Below are positions 25,149 through 33,700 of a stretch of 57,367 bases of DNA, piece after piece. Source of the stretch: Polyangiaceae bacterium (GTDB lineage Bacteria > Myxococcota_A > Polyangia > Polyangiales > Polyangiaceae); contig JALHPN010000030.1 in assembly GCA_022842465.1 (NCBI GenBank), positions 1-57,367 of the forward strand, in the 5' to 3' direction. Positions within the stretch are counted from its first letter, which is position 1; every line of letters starts with the position of its first letter. The translations under genes were made by a program, and so were the position numbers. Under the pieces are notes generated by a model. The model worked only from the letters and a program-made list of their open reading frames with translations, made no database searches and was not told the origin of the DNA.

Positions 25149-25637
25149 ATGGAGACCACCGCCTTCTCTGGATCGTCGCTGCAAGACACCCTCGCGCCGA
25201 AGGGGCGCTGCTTCGGATGTGGCCCTGCGAACGAGAAGGGGCTCCGGATCAAGAGCTACGCCCAAGGCGACGCGAAGGACGCGCACGTCGTCTGTGACTG
25301 GAGCCCCGAGCCTCACCATGCGGCGTTCGAGGGCGTCCTCAACGGAGGGATCATCGGCGCGCTCCTCGATTGCCACATGAACTGGACGACGGTGATGCAC
25401 TTGATGCGCGCGAAGGGGCTCGCCGAGGCGCCGTCGTGCGTGACCGCGGAGTTCAAGGTGACGATGAAGCGGCCGACGCCCATGGGATCGCTCCGGCTCG
25501 AGGCTTGGGTCGTCTCGTCGACGGACGATCGGGCGGTGATCGAGGCGACGCTCACCGCCGGCGGGAGGGTCACGGCGACGGGCTCGGGGACGTTCGTGGA
25601 AGTGAAGCCAGGGCATCCGGCGTATAACCGCTGGTGA
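25149..25637 (+). CDS. PaaI/hotdog-fold thioesterase
   Basis: A 162-residue hotdog protein with the N-terminal CFGCGPANEKGL motif found in one PaaI-like subfamily, then EPHHAAFEGVLNGGIIGALLDCHMNWT. The GGIIGALLD helix carries the usual active-site position, followed by AEFKVTMKRPTPMGS and FVEVKPGH. Such enzymes hydrolyse small acyl-CoA thioesters in the cytoplasm; the substrate is not predictable. ATG 25149 is chosen. A GTG at 25131 would overlap the previous stop. The following lipoprotein ATG shares the last base of the stop codon. Confidence 0.85.
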   Translation: METTAFSGSSLQDTLAPKGRCFGCGPANEKGLRIKSYAQGDAKDAHVVCDWSPEPHHAAFEGVLNGGIIGALLDCHMNWTTVMHLMRAKGLAEAPSCVTAEFKVTMKRPTPMGSLRLEAWVVSSTDDRAVIEATLTAGGRVTATGSGTFVEVKPGHPAYNRW

Positions 25638-26278
25638 TGAGGAAGCCCGCGCTCGAGCTCGTCTTCGCGGGCTCGCTCTTGATGGGAGGATGCGGGCGCA
25701 CGCGTGGCGAGGCGTCGAGCGCGCCGGCGATGGACGTGGCCGTCGCGCCGGTCGCCTCGGTCGTTCCGGTCGCCTCGGTCGTTCCGGTCGCCTCGGTCGC
25801 GTCCGCCCCGCCTCCGCCGGCGTGCTCGAGGGTGACGCTCACCCTCGCGGTCGTCGATCCGAAGAAGCCGTCCTTCCGCGCGACGCTGAAGAACGAGGGC
25901 AAGGAGACCGTCCACCTCGTGCAGGTCGGCGACGGGAGCCCCGAGGGCCGGCGTCTCGCGAAGACGAGCTGGGAGATCGTGAGCGGCGCCGAGGATCCGA
26001 AGCCCGAGCTCGGCTGCGGGATGATGAACCGGATGACGGACAAGGATCTGTTCGACCTCGCCCCCGGGCAGTCGAAGCTCCTCGAGACCTGGTACCGCGC
26101 TCCCCACGCTCTCGCCGGCGCCGTCACGGCGCGCCTCGTCTACGACAACGATCCGACCTCCGACGTCTCGGGCAGCTACGGCGACGCAGAGGAGAAGGCC
26201 GTCGTCGCGAAGATGAAGGCGAGCACGCCGTGCAGGGTCGTGAGCAACCCCGTCACGTTCGTCGCCGCCTCCCGCTGA
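25637..26278 (+). CDS. hypothetical lipoprotein with short Val-Pro-Val-Ala repeats
   Basis: The start ATG overlaps the thioesterase stop by one base. The 213-residue product has a signal peptide (KPALELVFAGSLLMGGC, lipobox MGGC). The linker contains tandem copies of PVASVV encoded by an 18-bp DNA repeat. The body is beta-sandwich-like: CSRVTLTLAVVDPKKPSFRATLKNEGKETVHLV, followed by SWEIVSG and FDLAPGQSKLLETWYRA. The FRATLKNEGKETV... part is the strand pattern of an immunoglobulin-like 'intracellular proteinase inhibitor/BsuPI'-type domain; this is a guess. Location: periplasm or outer membrane. Confidence 0.72.
   Translation: MRKPALELVFAGSLLMGGCGRTRGEASSAPAMDVAVAPVASVVPVASVVPVASVASAPPPPACSRVTLTLAVVDPKKPSFRATLKNEGKETVHLVQVGDGSPEGRRLAKTSWEIVSGAEDPKPELGCGMMNRMTDKDLFDLAPGQSKLLETWYRAPHALAGAVTARLVYDNDPTSDVSGSYGDAEEKAVVAKMKASTPCRVVSNPVTFVAASR
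25751..25799 (+). repeat. 18-bp tandem repeat, 2.7 copies, inside a lipoprotein gene
   Basis: The unit gtcgcctcggtcgttccg occurs at 25751-25768 and 25769-25786, and a partial copy follows. It encodes VASVVP repeats. A degenerate copy precedes it. Being 18 bp it keeps the frame whatever the copy number. Confidence 0.85.
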
Positions 26279-26281
26279 GGC

Positions 26282-27487
26282 TCAGCTCGCGAGCGCGGCG
26301 ACGAGGCGTGCGACGTCGCGCTCCGCCACCGAGCAGAGCGCGACGCGGAGCGCGCCCTTCGCCGGCACGACGAAGACGCCGCTCTCGCGCATGCGCGCGG
26401 CGCGCTCGGGCGCGTCGTCCGCGAACACGGTGACGAAGAAGCCGCCCTCGTAACGCGGGTAGCGGAGGTGGTGCTCCTGGGCGAGCCCGTTGAAGGCCGC
26501 GACGCGTGCGTCGAGCAAGGCCCGGAGCTGGGCGCGCTCGGCGTCGCAGGCGCGGACGAGCTCGGGCTCGGTGAGGAGACGCGTGACGGCCTTCATGCCG
26601 CCGCGCGTGCAGTTGGACCACGTTCCTCGGCACGAGTAGCTGAAGGCCGCCTCGGTCGCTGCGCGGGCGGCCGCGTCCGGGACGCACGCGACGATGGCGC
26701 CCACGCGGAGGCCGTAGTGGGTGAACGTCTTCGACGCGCTCCACGCGAAGAGGAGACCGACCTTGCCGAGGAGCGGACGGAGCTCGCGGAGGAACGCGCG
26801 CGGGTCTCCGGCCGCGTAGGCGAAGTAGGCCATGTCCACGAGCAGCGTGACGGGAGCGCTTCCCGCGCGGCCCAGGAGCGCTTCGACGACACGGCGCCAC
26901 TCCTCGGGTCGCATCGAGTACCCCGTCGGGTTGTGACAGGGGTCGTTCAGGACGAGGAGCACGCGCTTCTGCGTCGCGACCTGCTCGGCGAGGGCGCGGT
27001 CGAGGGCGTCGACGTCGAGGCCGCCCTGGGCGTCGAACATCGCGAAGGTCATGACCTTGCGATCCGCCTCGTCGCAGAGCGTCTGGTACGGGCCCCAGAA
27101 GTAGCTCGTCGTCAGGAGGGACTGCCCGGGCTCGAGGTAATTCGCGATGGCGTGACGGAGGGCCCCCGTTCCGCCCGGGGTCGCGGCCGCGACGGCGCAC
27201 GCGCGCATCTCGGGCTCCTCGCGGAAGAGATCTCCCATGACGGCGCTCAGGAAGTCGGGGGACCCTGCGATCGGCGCGTAGGCGGCCCACTCCTCGGCCG
27301 GGATCTCGTGGACAATCCGCGCCGTCGTCGGGAGGATCGAGAGCTTCCCGTCGTCGTCGAGGAGCGAGCCGACCGTGGCGTTGACGATCGACTCGCCGCG
27401 CGCACGGCGCGCCGTCGCCTCCTTGTTGAGCGCGAAGATCGGATCGTCCGAGGGCCGGCCCTGGTGCGACGGGATGACGTGGAGCAT
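26282..27487 (-). CDS. class I/II aminotransferase (aspartate/aromatic type)
   Basis: A 401-residue PLP enzyme. Seen: NATVGSLLDDDGKL, the TPGGTGALRHA segment after the substrate loop, NDPCHNPTGYSM (Asn/Pro motif), VDMAYFAYA, the SASKTFTHYGLRVG segment holding the PLP lysine, and the Arg-rich C-terminal RYEGGFFV and GALRVALCS. NATVGxL near the start is typical of bacterial aspartate and aromatic amino acid aminotransferases. Cytoplasmic; it moves an amino group between an amino acid and 2-oxoglutarate. Which amino acid cannot be told. Convergent with the preceding lipoprotein gene (3 bp apart). Confidence 0.88.
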   Translation of the reverse strand: MLHVIPSHQGRPSDDPIFALNKEATARRARGESIVNATVGSLLDDDGKLSILPTTARIVHEIPAEEWAAYAPIAGSPDFLSAVMGDLFREEPEMRACAVAAATPGGTGALRHAIANYLEPGQSLLTTSYFWGPYQTLCDEADRKVMTFAMFDAQGGLDVDALDRALAEQVATQKRVLLVLNDPCHNPTGYSMRPEEWRRVVEALLGRAGSAPVTLLVDMAYFAYAAGDPRAFLRELRPLLGKVGLLFAWSASKTFTHYGLRVGAIVACVPDAAARAATEAAFSYSCRGTWSNCTRGGMKAVTRLLTEPELVRACDAERAQLRALLDARVAAFNGLAQEHHLRYPRYEGGFFVTVFADDAPERAARMRESGVFVVPAKGALRVALCSVAERDVARLVAALAS

Positions 27488-27568
27488 GACCTCGCTCTCA
27501 CGTAGTGCTCGCGGCCGGAGGTGTAAAGCGTCCGCGCCGCTACGCGCCGCGTCAGCAGGCGTCGTCGG

Positions 27569-28276
27569 TCAAGCGTCTGGGAAGGGGCCGAGCACCTCGT
27601 CCGCCTTGTCGACGGAGAGATACAGGCCTCGCGCGTAGAGGCGCAGGCGGTCCGCCTCCGAGAGGTCGCCGGCCCGGCGGGCGGTCGCGTGCTCGAGGAG
27701 GATCGCGGCCGTCACGCTCACGTTCAAGCTCTCGATGAAGCCGCGCATCGGGACGCGCACCTTCCGATGGCACGCGGAGAGGAGCTCGTGCGAGATGCCG
27801 TCTCGCTCGTTGCCGAGGACGAGCGCGAACCGTGGGACGTCCGCGAGGTCGTCGGGGGCGAGCTCGCCGTCCGCGTCCGCGCCGACGAGCTCGAGCCCGG
27901 ACGCGCGGAGCGCGGCGATCGCATCGCTCGTGCGCGCGTACTGGTTCACGTCGACCCACTTCTCGGCGCCGCGCGTGACGGTGGCGGAGGAGAGGAAGCG
28001 CTCCTTCCGCTCGACGACATGGAGCTTCTGCACGCCGAAGGCCTCGCACGATCGGATCACGGCGGCGCCGTTGTGCGGATCGTGCGGCGCGTCGAACACG
28101 ACCTGGACGCTCTCGACGCGCTTCGCGATCACGGCCTGGAGCCGCCCGCGGCGCCGGTCGGTGACGAGCGGCTCGAGCAGGCGGACGACGCGCGCCGGAT
28201 CGTGGCGCTCGGCGCGCGCGATGAGGGCGGGGACCAGATGGTCCGCGCCGACGACCCCGGGAGTCTTCCGTCGCAC
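27569..28276 (-). CDS. trmH: tRNA (guanosine-2'-O-)-methyltransferase TrmH
   Basis: SPOUT-family 2'-O-methyltransferase that methylates G18 of tRNAs. Starting at GTG 28276 gives 235 residues: VIAKRVESVQVVFDAPHDPHN (the HDPHN motif with SAM/tRNA contacts), VIRSCEAFGVQ, ALVLGNERDGIS (motif 2), and MRGFIESLNVSVTAAI (motif 3, trefoil knot). A longer frame reaching 28558 starts with Arg/Pro-rich sequence of no family likeness and is rejected. The 300 bp upstream are non-coding. Downstream gene is unrelated. Confidence 0.87.
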   Translation of the reverse strand: MRRKTPGVVGADHLVPALIARAERHDPARVVRLLEPLVTDRRRGRLQAVIAKRVESVQVVFDAPHDPHNGAAVIRSCEAFGVQKLHVVERKERFLSSATVTRGAEKWVDVNQYARTSDAIAALRASGLELVGADADGELAPDDLADVPRFALVLGNERDGISHELLSACHRKVRVPMRGFIESLNVSVTAAILLEHATARRAGDLSEADRLRLYARGLYLSVDKADEVLGPFPDA

Positions 28277-28579
28277 GGACCGCCAAGAACTACGCCCGGC
28301 CGCGGGAGTCCAGCAGTAGTACGTCGCGCGCGCGCAACGGGACCCGCCAGCTCGCTCCCGCGGGAGGGGAGGAGGCCTCCGCCGAAGATGCGAACGGTTC
28401 GACCGCGCTTTCCACAGGACGGCGAGGCCTCGTGCCGGCGCGAGGATCGAACGAGTCGACGCGGGAGCTCGGACCCCGTTCGACGTGATCGCGCTCCTGC
28501 GACGGCCGCGGGAAGGCGCGTGCGCGCGCGCATCGACCTTGCCGGTGGCGGTCGACACCCCGAGATACGGTCGAACCGT
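28277..28579. other. non-coding region with repeated TCGAAC-type motifs
   Basis: Between trmH and the acetyltransferase, 303 bp contain no convincing gene. The visible frames are Arg/Pro-rich and lack family likeness or good codon use. It holds a 14-bp inverted repeat (28392-28405 and 28568-28581) and two further GTTCGA/TCGAAC sites, near 28447 and 28488. No tRNA-like cloverleaf could be built from it. Nothing else seen. Confidence 0.45.
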
Positions 28580-28581
28580 TC
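28392..28581. repeat. 14-bp inverted repeat, arms 28392-28405 and 28568-28581
   Basis: The left arm gaacggttcgaccg is the exact reverse complement of the right arm cggtcgaaccgttc. The arms are 162 bp apart and the right one overlaps the last codon of the acetyltransferase gene. The long spacing makes a simple terminator unlikely. It could be two operator half-sites or chance. Confidence 0.4.
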
Positions 28582-29152
28582 ACGTCTTTCGCGAGGCGAC
28601 CTCGGGTGGGGGAGGGGAGAGGGGTGGGGGAGGGGAGGCCGGGAGGGGGCGGAGGAGGCGCTGGAACCAGGCGGCGTCGTGCCACGCGCCGAACTTGAAG
28701 CCGACGTGGCGATAGATGCCGACGGGCTCGAAGCCGACCGAGGTGTGGAGCGCGATGCTGGCGGGGTTCGGAAGGGCGACGCCCGCGAAGGCGTTCACGT
28801 ACCCGAGGTCGGCCAGGCGTCGAAAAAGTGCATGATACAGGTTTTTGCCCACCCCGCGGCTCCGGTGCGAGGCCGCGACGTAGACGGAGACGTCGACGGA
28901 CCACGCGTAGGCGGCGCGCTCGCGATGCTTCGTCGCGTAGGCGTAGCCGGCGACGAGGTCGCCGCCCGCAGGGTCGACGGCGACGAGCCAGGGATGGTGG
29001 GCGGTGATCGTTCGGATCCGGCGGGCCATCTCCGAGGCGGTGGGCTCGTCCGTCTCGAAGGAGATGATCGTCTCGCGGACGACGGGCGCGTAGATGGCCT
29101 GGATTCCGGCCGCGTCGGCTTCGGTCGCGTCGCGCGTGAAGAGAGGCTCCAC
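28580..29152 (-). CDS. GNAT N-acetyltransferase, phosphinothricin-acetyltransferase-like
   Basis: A 190-residue GNAT. Seen: RDATEADAAGIQAIYAPVV, ISFETDEPTASEMARRI, GYAYATKHRERAAYAWSVDVSVYV, and the acetyl-CoA binding loop HRSRGVGKNLYHALF, then NPASIALHTSVGFEPVGIYRHVGFKFG.WHD. This pattern (YA..V..T..SFE....T..E...RI, ..W..DVSVYV) is that of the Pat/Bar and YncA-like subfamily that acetylates phosphinothricin, methionine sulfoximine or methionine sulfone. A proline-rich tail of about 25 residues is extra. Whether it detoxifies a natural product is unknown. Confidence 0.88.
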   Translation of the reverse strand: MEPLFTRDATEADAAGIQAIYAPVVRETIISFETDEPTASEMARRIRTITAHHPWLVAVDPAGGDLVAGYAYATKHRERAAYAWSVDVSVYVAASHRSRGVGKNLYHALFRRLADLGYVNAFAGVALPNPASIALHTSVGFEPVGIYRHVGFKFGAWHDAAWFQRLLRPLPASPPPPLSPPPPEVASRKT

Positions 29153-29194
29153 GGGGTGAGCCTACACGGTGCGGGGTCGGGTAGGCTCGGGGGC

Positions 29195-29764
29195 ATGTGG
29201 CGCACGGTCTTCGTTGTCGTGGGGATCGCGGGTTGCTCGACGCCGCAGTCGTCGAAGACGGCGCCGAGCACGAGCGCGAGCGCGGGTCCGGATGCCGGTG
29301 GCGAGGCGGCGGCGGTCGTGCTGGCGCCGGTGGTCGTGGACTCGGGGGCGGAGGCGGATTCGGGTGCGGATTCGGGCACGGGCACGGGCACGGGCACGGG
29401 CACGGGGAGAGAGGCGGGGGCGGCCGGGCGGGCGAAGGTGGTGACGATCGGGATGCACGTGGGCGGGGGGCCGTACGACGAGATCACGAAGGAGCCGCTG
29501 AAGAAGTCGGTCGAGCCGCGCTTCGCGGACCTCCTCGCGTGCTGGGGGCACGCGCCCCCCGGGACCGGTCAGATCGACGCGGGGGTCGATCTCGTGGTCG
29601 AGGCGGGCGGCGGGAAGGCGCGCGTCTCGAACCCGCGCTCGCTGCTCAAGAACGACGCGTTCGTCGCCTGCGTGGTGACCTTCTTCGAGAGCGTCGAGTT
29701 CCTTCCGCCGAAGAACGGGAGGACGACCGTGAGCTACTCGGTGCGGTTCGTCCCGAAGCGGTAG
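29195..29764 (+). CDS. lipoprotein with AgmX/PglI-like C-terminal domain
   Basis: The ATG at 29195 gives 189 residues: a signal peptide with lipobox IAGC, a low-complexity linker with (Gly-Thr)5, and a C-terminal domain RFADLLACWGHAPPGTGQIDAGVDL, then LKNDAFVACVVTFFESVEFLPPKNG and VSYSVRF. The domain, with two conserved Cys and the ...V.FF....F.PP..G...V.Y...F pattern, is the one seen in AgmX/PglI C-terminal family members, common in Myxococcota envelope proteins. Function unknown. The Gly-Thr linker comes from a hexanucleotide repeat. The gene starts 42 bp from the divergent acetyltransferase. Confidence 0.75.
   Translation: MWRTVFVVVGIAGCSTPQSSKTAPSTSASAGPDAGGEAAAVVLAPVVVDSGAEADSGADSGTGTGTGTGTGREAGAAGRAKVVTIGMHVGGGPYDEITKEPLKKSVEPRFADLLACWGHAPPGTGQIDAGVDLVVEAGGGKARVSNPRSLLKNDAFVACVVTFFESVEFLPPKNGRTTVSYSVRFVPKR
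29374..29403 (+). repeat. GGGCAC hexanucleotide repeat, five copies
   Basis: Five perfect GGGCAC units encode (Gly-Thr)5 in the linker of a lipoprotein. Just before it, a 12-bp unit, gcggattcgggt, occurs twice (29354-29377). Copy number changes would not shift the frame. Confidence 0.85.
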
Positions 29765-29769
29765 AGCCC

Positions 29770-30645
29770 ATGCGCGTCGCCCCGCTCCTCCTCCTCCTCT
29801 CTTTCGTCGTGATCGCGTGCAGGGCGCGCGATCCGTCGAGCCGCGAGCGGCCGGTCCGTCCCGTCGTCGCCGAGCTCCTCGCGCCGCTCCGCGACGCCCC
29901 GCACGGCCGCGTGATCGGATGGTCGCGCTGCGGGATGTTCCACGAGATCGTCGAGCGCCGGGACGGCTCCTCCCGGCTCGTCGCCGTCCCGGAGCCCGGC
30001 GAGCCGTGGGGCGACGGGGCGTCGCGGGCCGGCGGCTGGGTCGACGACGCGGACGTCGACGCCGTCGCGCGGGCGCCGGAGGAGGGCGCGCGCTGCCTGG
30101 GTCCGATGCTCCTCACCAACGGTCGCGCCTCCTACGCCGCGATCCGCGCGCTCACGCCGCCGAGCCTCGTCGAGATCGAGCACGATGCAGATCTCGCGAA
30201 GCTCCCGGAGACGATCTGGCGCGTCGTCGAGGATGGCCCGAAGAAGGCGTGCCTCGCCTCGCGCATCGACGAGCGGCAGAACGCGCTCGTCGAGGGCCAG
30301 GACCTCCCGGGGCCGCATACGGTGACGACGTGGGGGCTACGTCACGACGTGGAGGACCCTCGCGTGCTCGCCTTGACGGGACCCACGATCGAGGCTGTCG
30401 ACGCCCGCGGAGCCCCGACGCGGGAGCCCATCACCTGGCTGTGTCTCCGCGAGGTCTTCGTCGGCAGGCGCACGAAGGACGCCGTCGTGGTGGTCCCGTC
30501 CCCGCGCGAGAGGGCCTCTCTCTGGGCCTACCCCCCGACCCTGACGGAGTGGTGGTACACGAGCCGCGAAGCCTGCGAGCGCGAGCTCGCGCCCGAACGC
30601 CGCACCCTCGCCCTCGGTGCCCCCGAGCGCCGTCACTGCTTCTGA
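29770..30645 (+). CDS. hypothetical lipoprotein
   Basis: The ATG at 29770 lies five bases after the previous stop, suggesting an operon. The 291-residue product has a signal peptide (VAPLLLLLSFVVIAC, lipobox VIAC). The body contains PHGRVIGWSRCGMFHEIV, LLTNGRASYAAIRALTPPSLVEIE, CLASRIDERQNALVEGQDLPG and several Trp/Cys pairs; it ends RRHCF. I recognise no family. The even spread of Cys (six in the mature part) suggests disulfides and hence an exported location. Confidence 0.7.
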   Translation: MRVAPLLLLLSFVVIACRARDPSSRERPVRPVVAELLAPLRDAPHGRVIGWSRCGMFHEIVERRDGSSRLVAVPEPGEPWGDGASRAGGWVDDADVDAVARAPEEGARCLGPMLLTNGRASYAAIRALTPPSLVEIEHDADLAKLPETIWRVVEDGPKKACLASRIDERQNALVEGQDLPGPHTVTTWGLRHDVEDPRVLALTGPTIEAVDARGAPTREPITWLCLREVFVGRRTKDAVVVVPSPRERASLWAYPPTLTEWWYTSREACERELAPERRTLALGAPERRHCF

Positions 30646-30726
30646 GCGGCGCCGGGGCGGCGCGGGGGGCCGTCAATCCCGCGAAGAAAGGCAGGAAACG
30701 AGCGATCTCGAGGCCCGACCGCTACG

Positions 30727-33700
30727 ATGTCGGCCGGACCTCCGTCCAACGTCGAACAGGCCCCGATGGCCCAGATGGACCGCAGCTCGAGCACGATGCT
30801 CCCCCCGCTCCGGCGTGTACGCCGGCGCGACTGGGGGCGCCTCGTCGCGCGCATCCTCTGCGTCCTCTTCGCCGTGATCGGGCTCGTCCCGGTGGGGGTC
30901 GGCCTCCTCGTCCGTACGTCCTGGGCGCGCGGCATCGCGACGCGCGAGACACAGAAGATCGTCGCGGGCTTCGGCGTCGACGCGGGCTACGACCTCGAGC
31001 TCCGTCTCTGGCCGCTCTCGGTCACGCTGCGGAACGTACGGGTCGCGTCGAGCGACGCGGGGCCGCCGGCGCTCACGAGCACGCGTATCAGCGCGCGCCC
31101 GAAGATCTTCGGCCTCCTCGCCGGGAAGGTCGTCATCGACGAGATCGAGATCCAGCAGCCCAAGGTCCGCGTCGTCCTCGCGGGCGGCAAGATCCAGAAC
31201 CTGAAGCTCGAGCTCCCCGAGGCGAAGAGCGACGGCGCTCCGATGAAGCCGCCCTTCTCGGTCGTCTCGGCGAGCGAGGCGGAGATCGACCTCGACATCG
31301 ACGGCGTGCGGATCCACGCGAAGGACATCGACGCCGACGTCACGACCGACGACGACGGACGCGGCGGGACCGCCTTCGAGGTCGCCGTCCGCGTCGCCGA
31401 GGCGCGGACGCGGATCGTCAGGACCCTCCCCGCCGGATCGCCCACCGCGGTCGCCGTCGACGAGGACACGCTCTGCCGCCTCGACGGGCGCGCGCGGATC
31501 GAGCCCAAGCGCGTGCTCGTCCGGCGCCTGACCGCGTACGGCGCGGCCGACCTCGACGCCGCGGAGGGCACCGCAGGCGGGTGCGACATCTCGCGCGAGG
31601 ACAAGCGCTTCGTCGATCTCGAGCTCGGGCACCTCGCGGTCGGCTTCCCGCAGAAGCCGAAGGCGCCGCCGAGCGTCGACGGGCACGTGAAGGTGCGCGC
31701 CCCGCTCGCCCTCGGGGACCGCTCGCCGGACGCGCCGCTCCTCGACGGCTGGGCGGAGCTCGACGTCGAGCTCCGCTACGACGCGGAGACCATCCTCCCC
31801 GAGGTGTCCGGTCGGCTCCAGGCGAAGGACGTCCGCGCCGACAAGTTCACGTTCGCCCGTTCGCTGACGAGCGAGTTCGTCATCCGCCGATCCGTGGTGA
31901 CCTCGAAGCTCACGCGCGTGGAGATCGCCGAGGGCGTCGCCGAGATCCGCGACGTCGAGGTGCGGCCGCTCGAGGCGGGCATTCCGCTGAAGGCGCAGCT
32001 CGACGCGCGCGGCGTGAACTTCAACACGATGATGCGAGACTTCCACGTGAGCGAGCGGCCTCACGTGACGTGGAGCCTCGACGAGGTCCACGCGCACGAC
32101 GTCAAGGGCACCCTCGATCCGCTTCGGCTGGACGGCGATCTCTCCGCGAAGACGACCGACTTCGCCGTCTTCGACGGGCCCGCCGGGAGCCCCACCTCGA
32201 CGCGCGCGACGGGCGTCCGCGAGGGGAACATCCTCGGGAAGCTCGCGGTGAGGCCGTGGGCGCTCGAGTTCCACGCGTGCACCGTCACGACGACGCGGAG
32301 CCGCGTCGAAGGGGTCTTCGTCTCGATCGGCTACGCGAACGCCCTCAAGATCGACATCGCGAGCTCGAAGCTCGACCTCGCCGATCTCACCCCGCTCGGC
32401 TCGATCCCCATCGCGGGCAAGGCGGAGGCCTCGGTCCACGTGACCGGCACCCTCGGCGACCCCAAGCTCTCGGGCGACGCGAAGATCGCAGACTTCGTGC
32501 TCGGTGACATCCCGTTCGGGAACGTGACCGGCGCGCACGCCGCGCTCGAGGGCCTCGTCCTCTCGCTCACGGACGTCCACGGACAGAAGGGCAAGAGCAA
32601 CTTCGAGATGCCCACCGCGCGGCTCGACTTCGGCGGCGACGCGAACATGCGCCTCGACGCGCAGGTCACGTCGAAGAACCTCGACGTGCGGGACTTCTTC
32701 TCGATGTTCCGCCTCGACGAGGACCCGCGCTTCGAGCAAATCGGCGGCACCCTGGGGACCAGCGCTCGCGTCCACCTCGCGCTCGGCGGCCACGAGGACA
32801 AGTGCGGAGGCGGCTACCTCGACGTCCACGCCACGACGGACGCCAAGAACCTCGATCTCCTCGGGGAGAAGTTCGACGAGGGGCACGCCGACTTCGACTA
32901 CCGGTGGATCGACAAGAACGCGGGGCTCGAGGGCGCGGAGATCGAGGTCCGCTCCCTCTCGCTCGCGAAGGTGAAGAAGGAGGGCCGCGCTCCGCTCGGG
33001 GCCGTGCTCGGATCGGCCGTCATCCACCGCGGCGGCCAGCTCCGCGGCAGCTTGGTGGTCCAGAGCTTCCCGCTCGCGCGCGCCGACATGCTCGGGAAGG
33101 CCGCGAGCTCCGTCGAAGGCAGCGTCTCCGGGCTCGCTCGCCTCGGCGGCACGCTCTCCGCGTTCGAGATCGACGCCGATCTCGGGACGACCCCCGTCCG
33201 CGTGCAAGGCGCACCTTTCGGGGCCTCGGACTTCCATCTGCGCATAACCCAGACGGCGAAGCCCGCGAAGGTGGTCGGCAAGACGGCGTGCGGCGCGCCG
33301 ATCTCCGCCCCCTTCGACAAGGAGGCCTTCCTCCGCGACCAATCGGTGCAAGGGACCTACGAAGTCGACGGGACCTTCTTCGGGCGCCAGGTGAAGGTCG
33401 ACCACGTCGTCGTCACCCGACAGAAGTCGCCGGTGATGACCGGCAAGCTCGAGCTCGCGCGCTTCGACCTCACCCCCCTCGGGGCGATGATGGCGGCCGG
33501 ACAGAACGCGGAGGCGGAGGCCGCCGGCATCCCGCTCGCCCCGACCCTCGGCGGGGAGCTCAGCGGCGATCTCGTCGTCGAGCGCGTCGCGACCGACGAC
33601 CTCGCGCGCGCGAAGGTGCGCTTCTCGCCGAAGACGATGCGCATCACGCGCGGACCGCAGAAGATCGAGCTGAGGCCCACGACGGGGGTGATCGCCGTCG

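Noticed and set aside
28391..28520. Possible tRNA near GTTCGATCC on the minus strand
   Set aside because: The T-arm stem does not pair beyond one base and no acceptor or anticodon stem can be formed.
28580..29152. Antibiotic resistance island around the Pat/Bar-like acetyltransferase
   Set aside because: No mobile genes or foreign base composition; such GNATs are common chromosomal genes.
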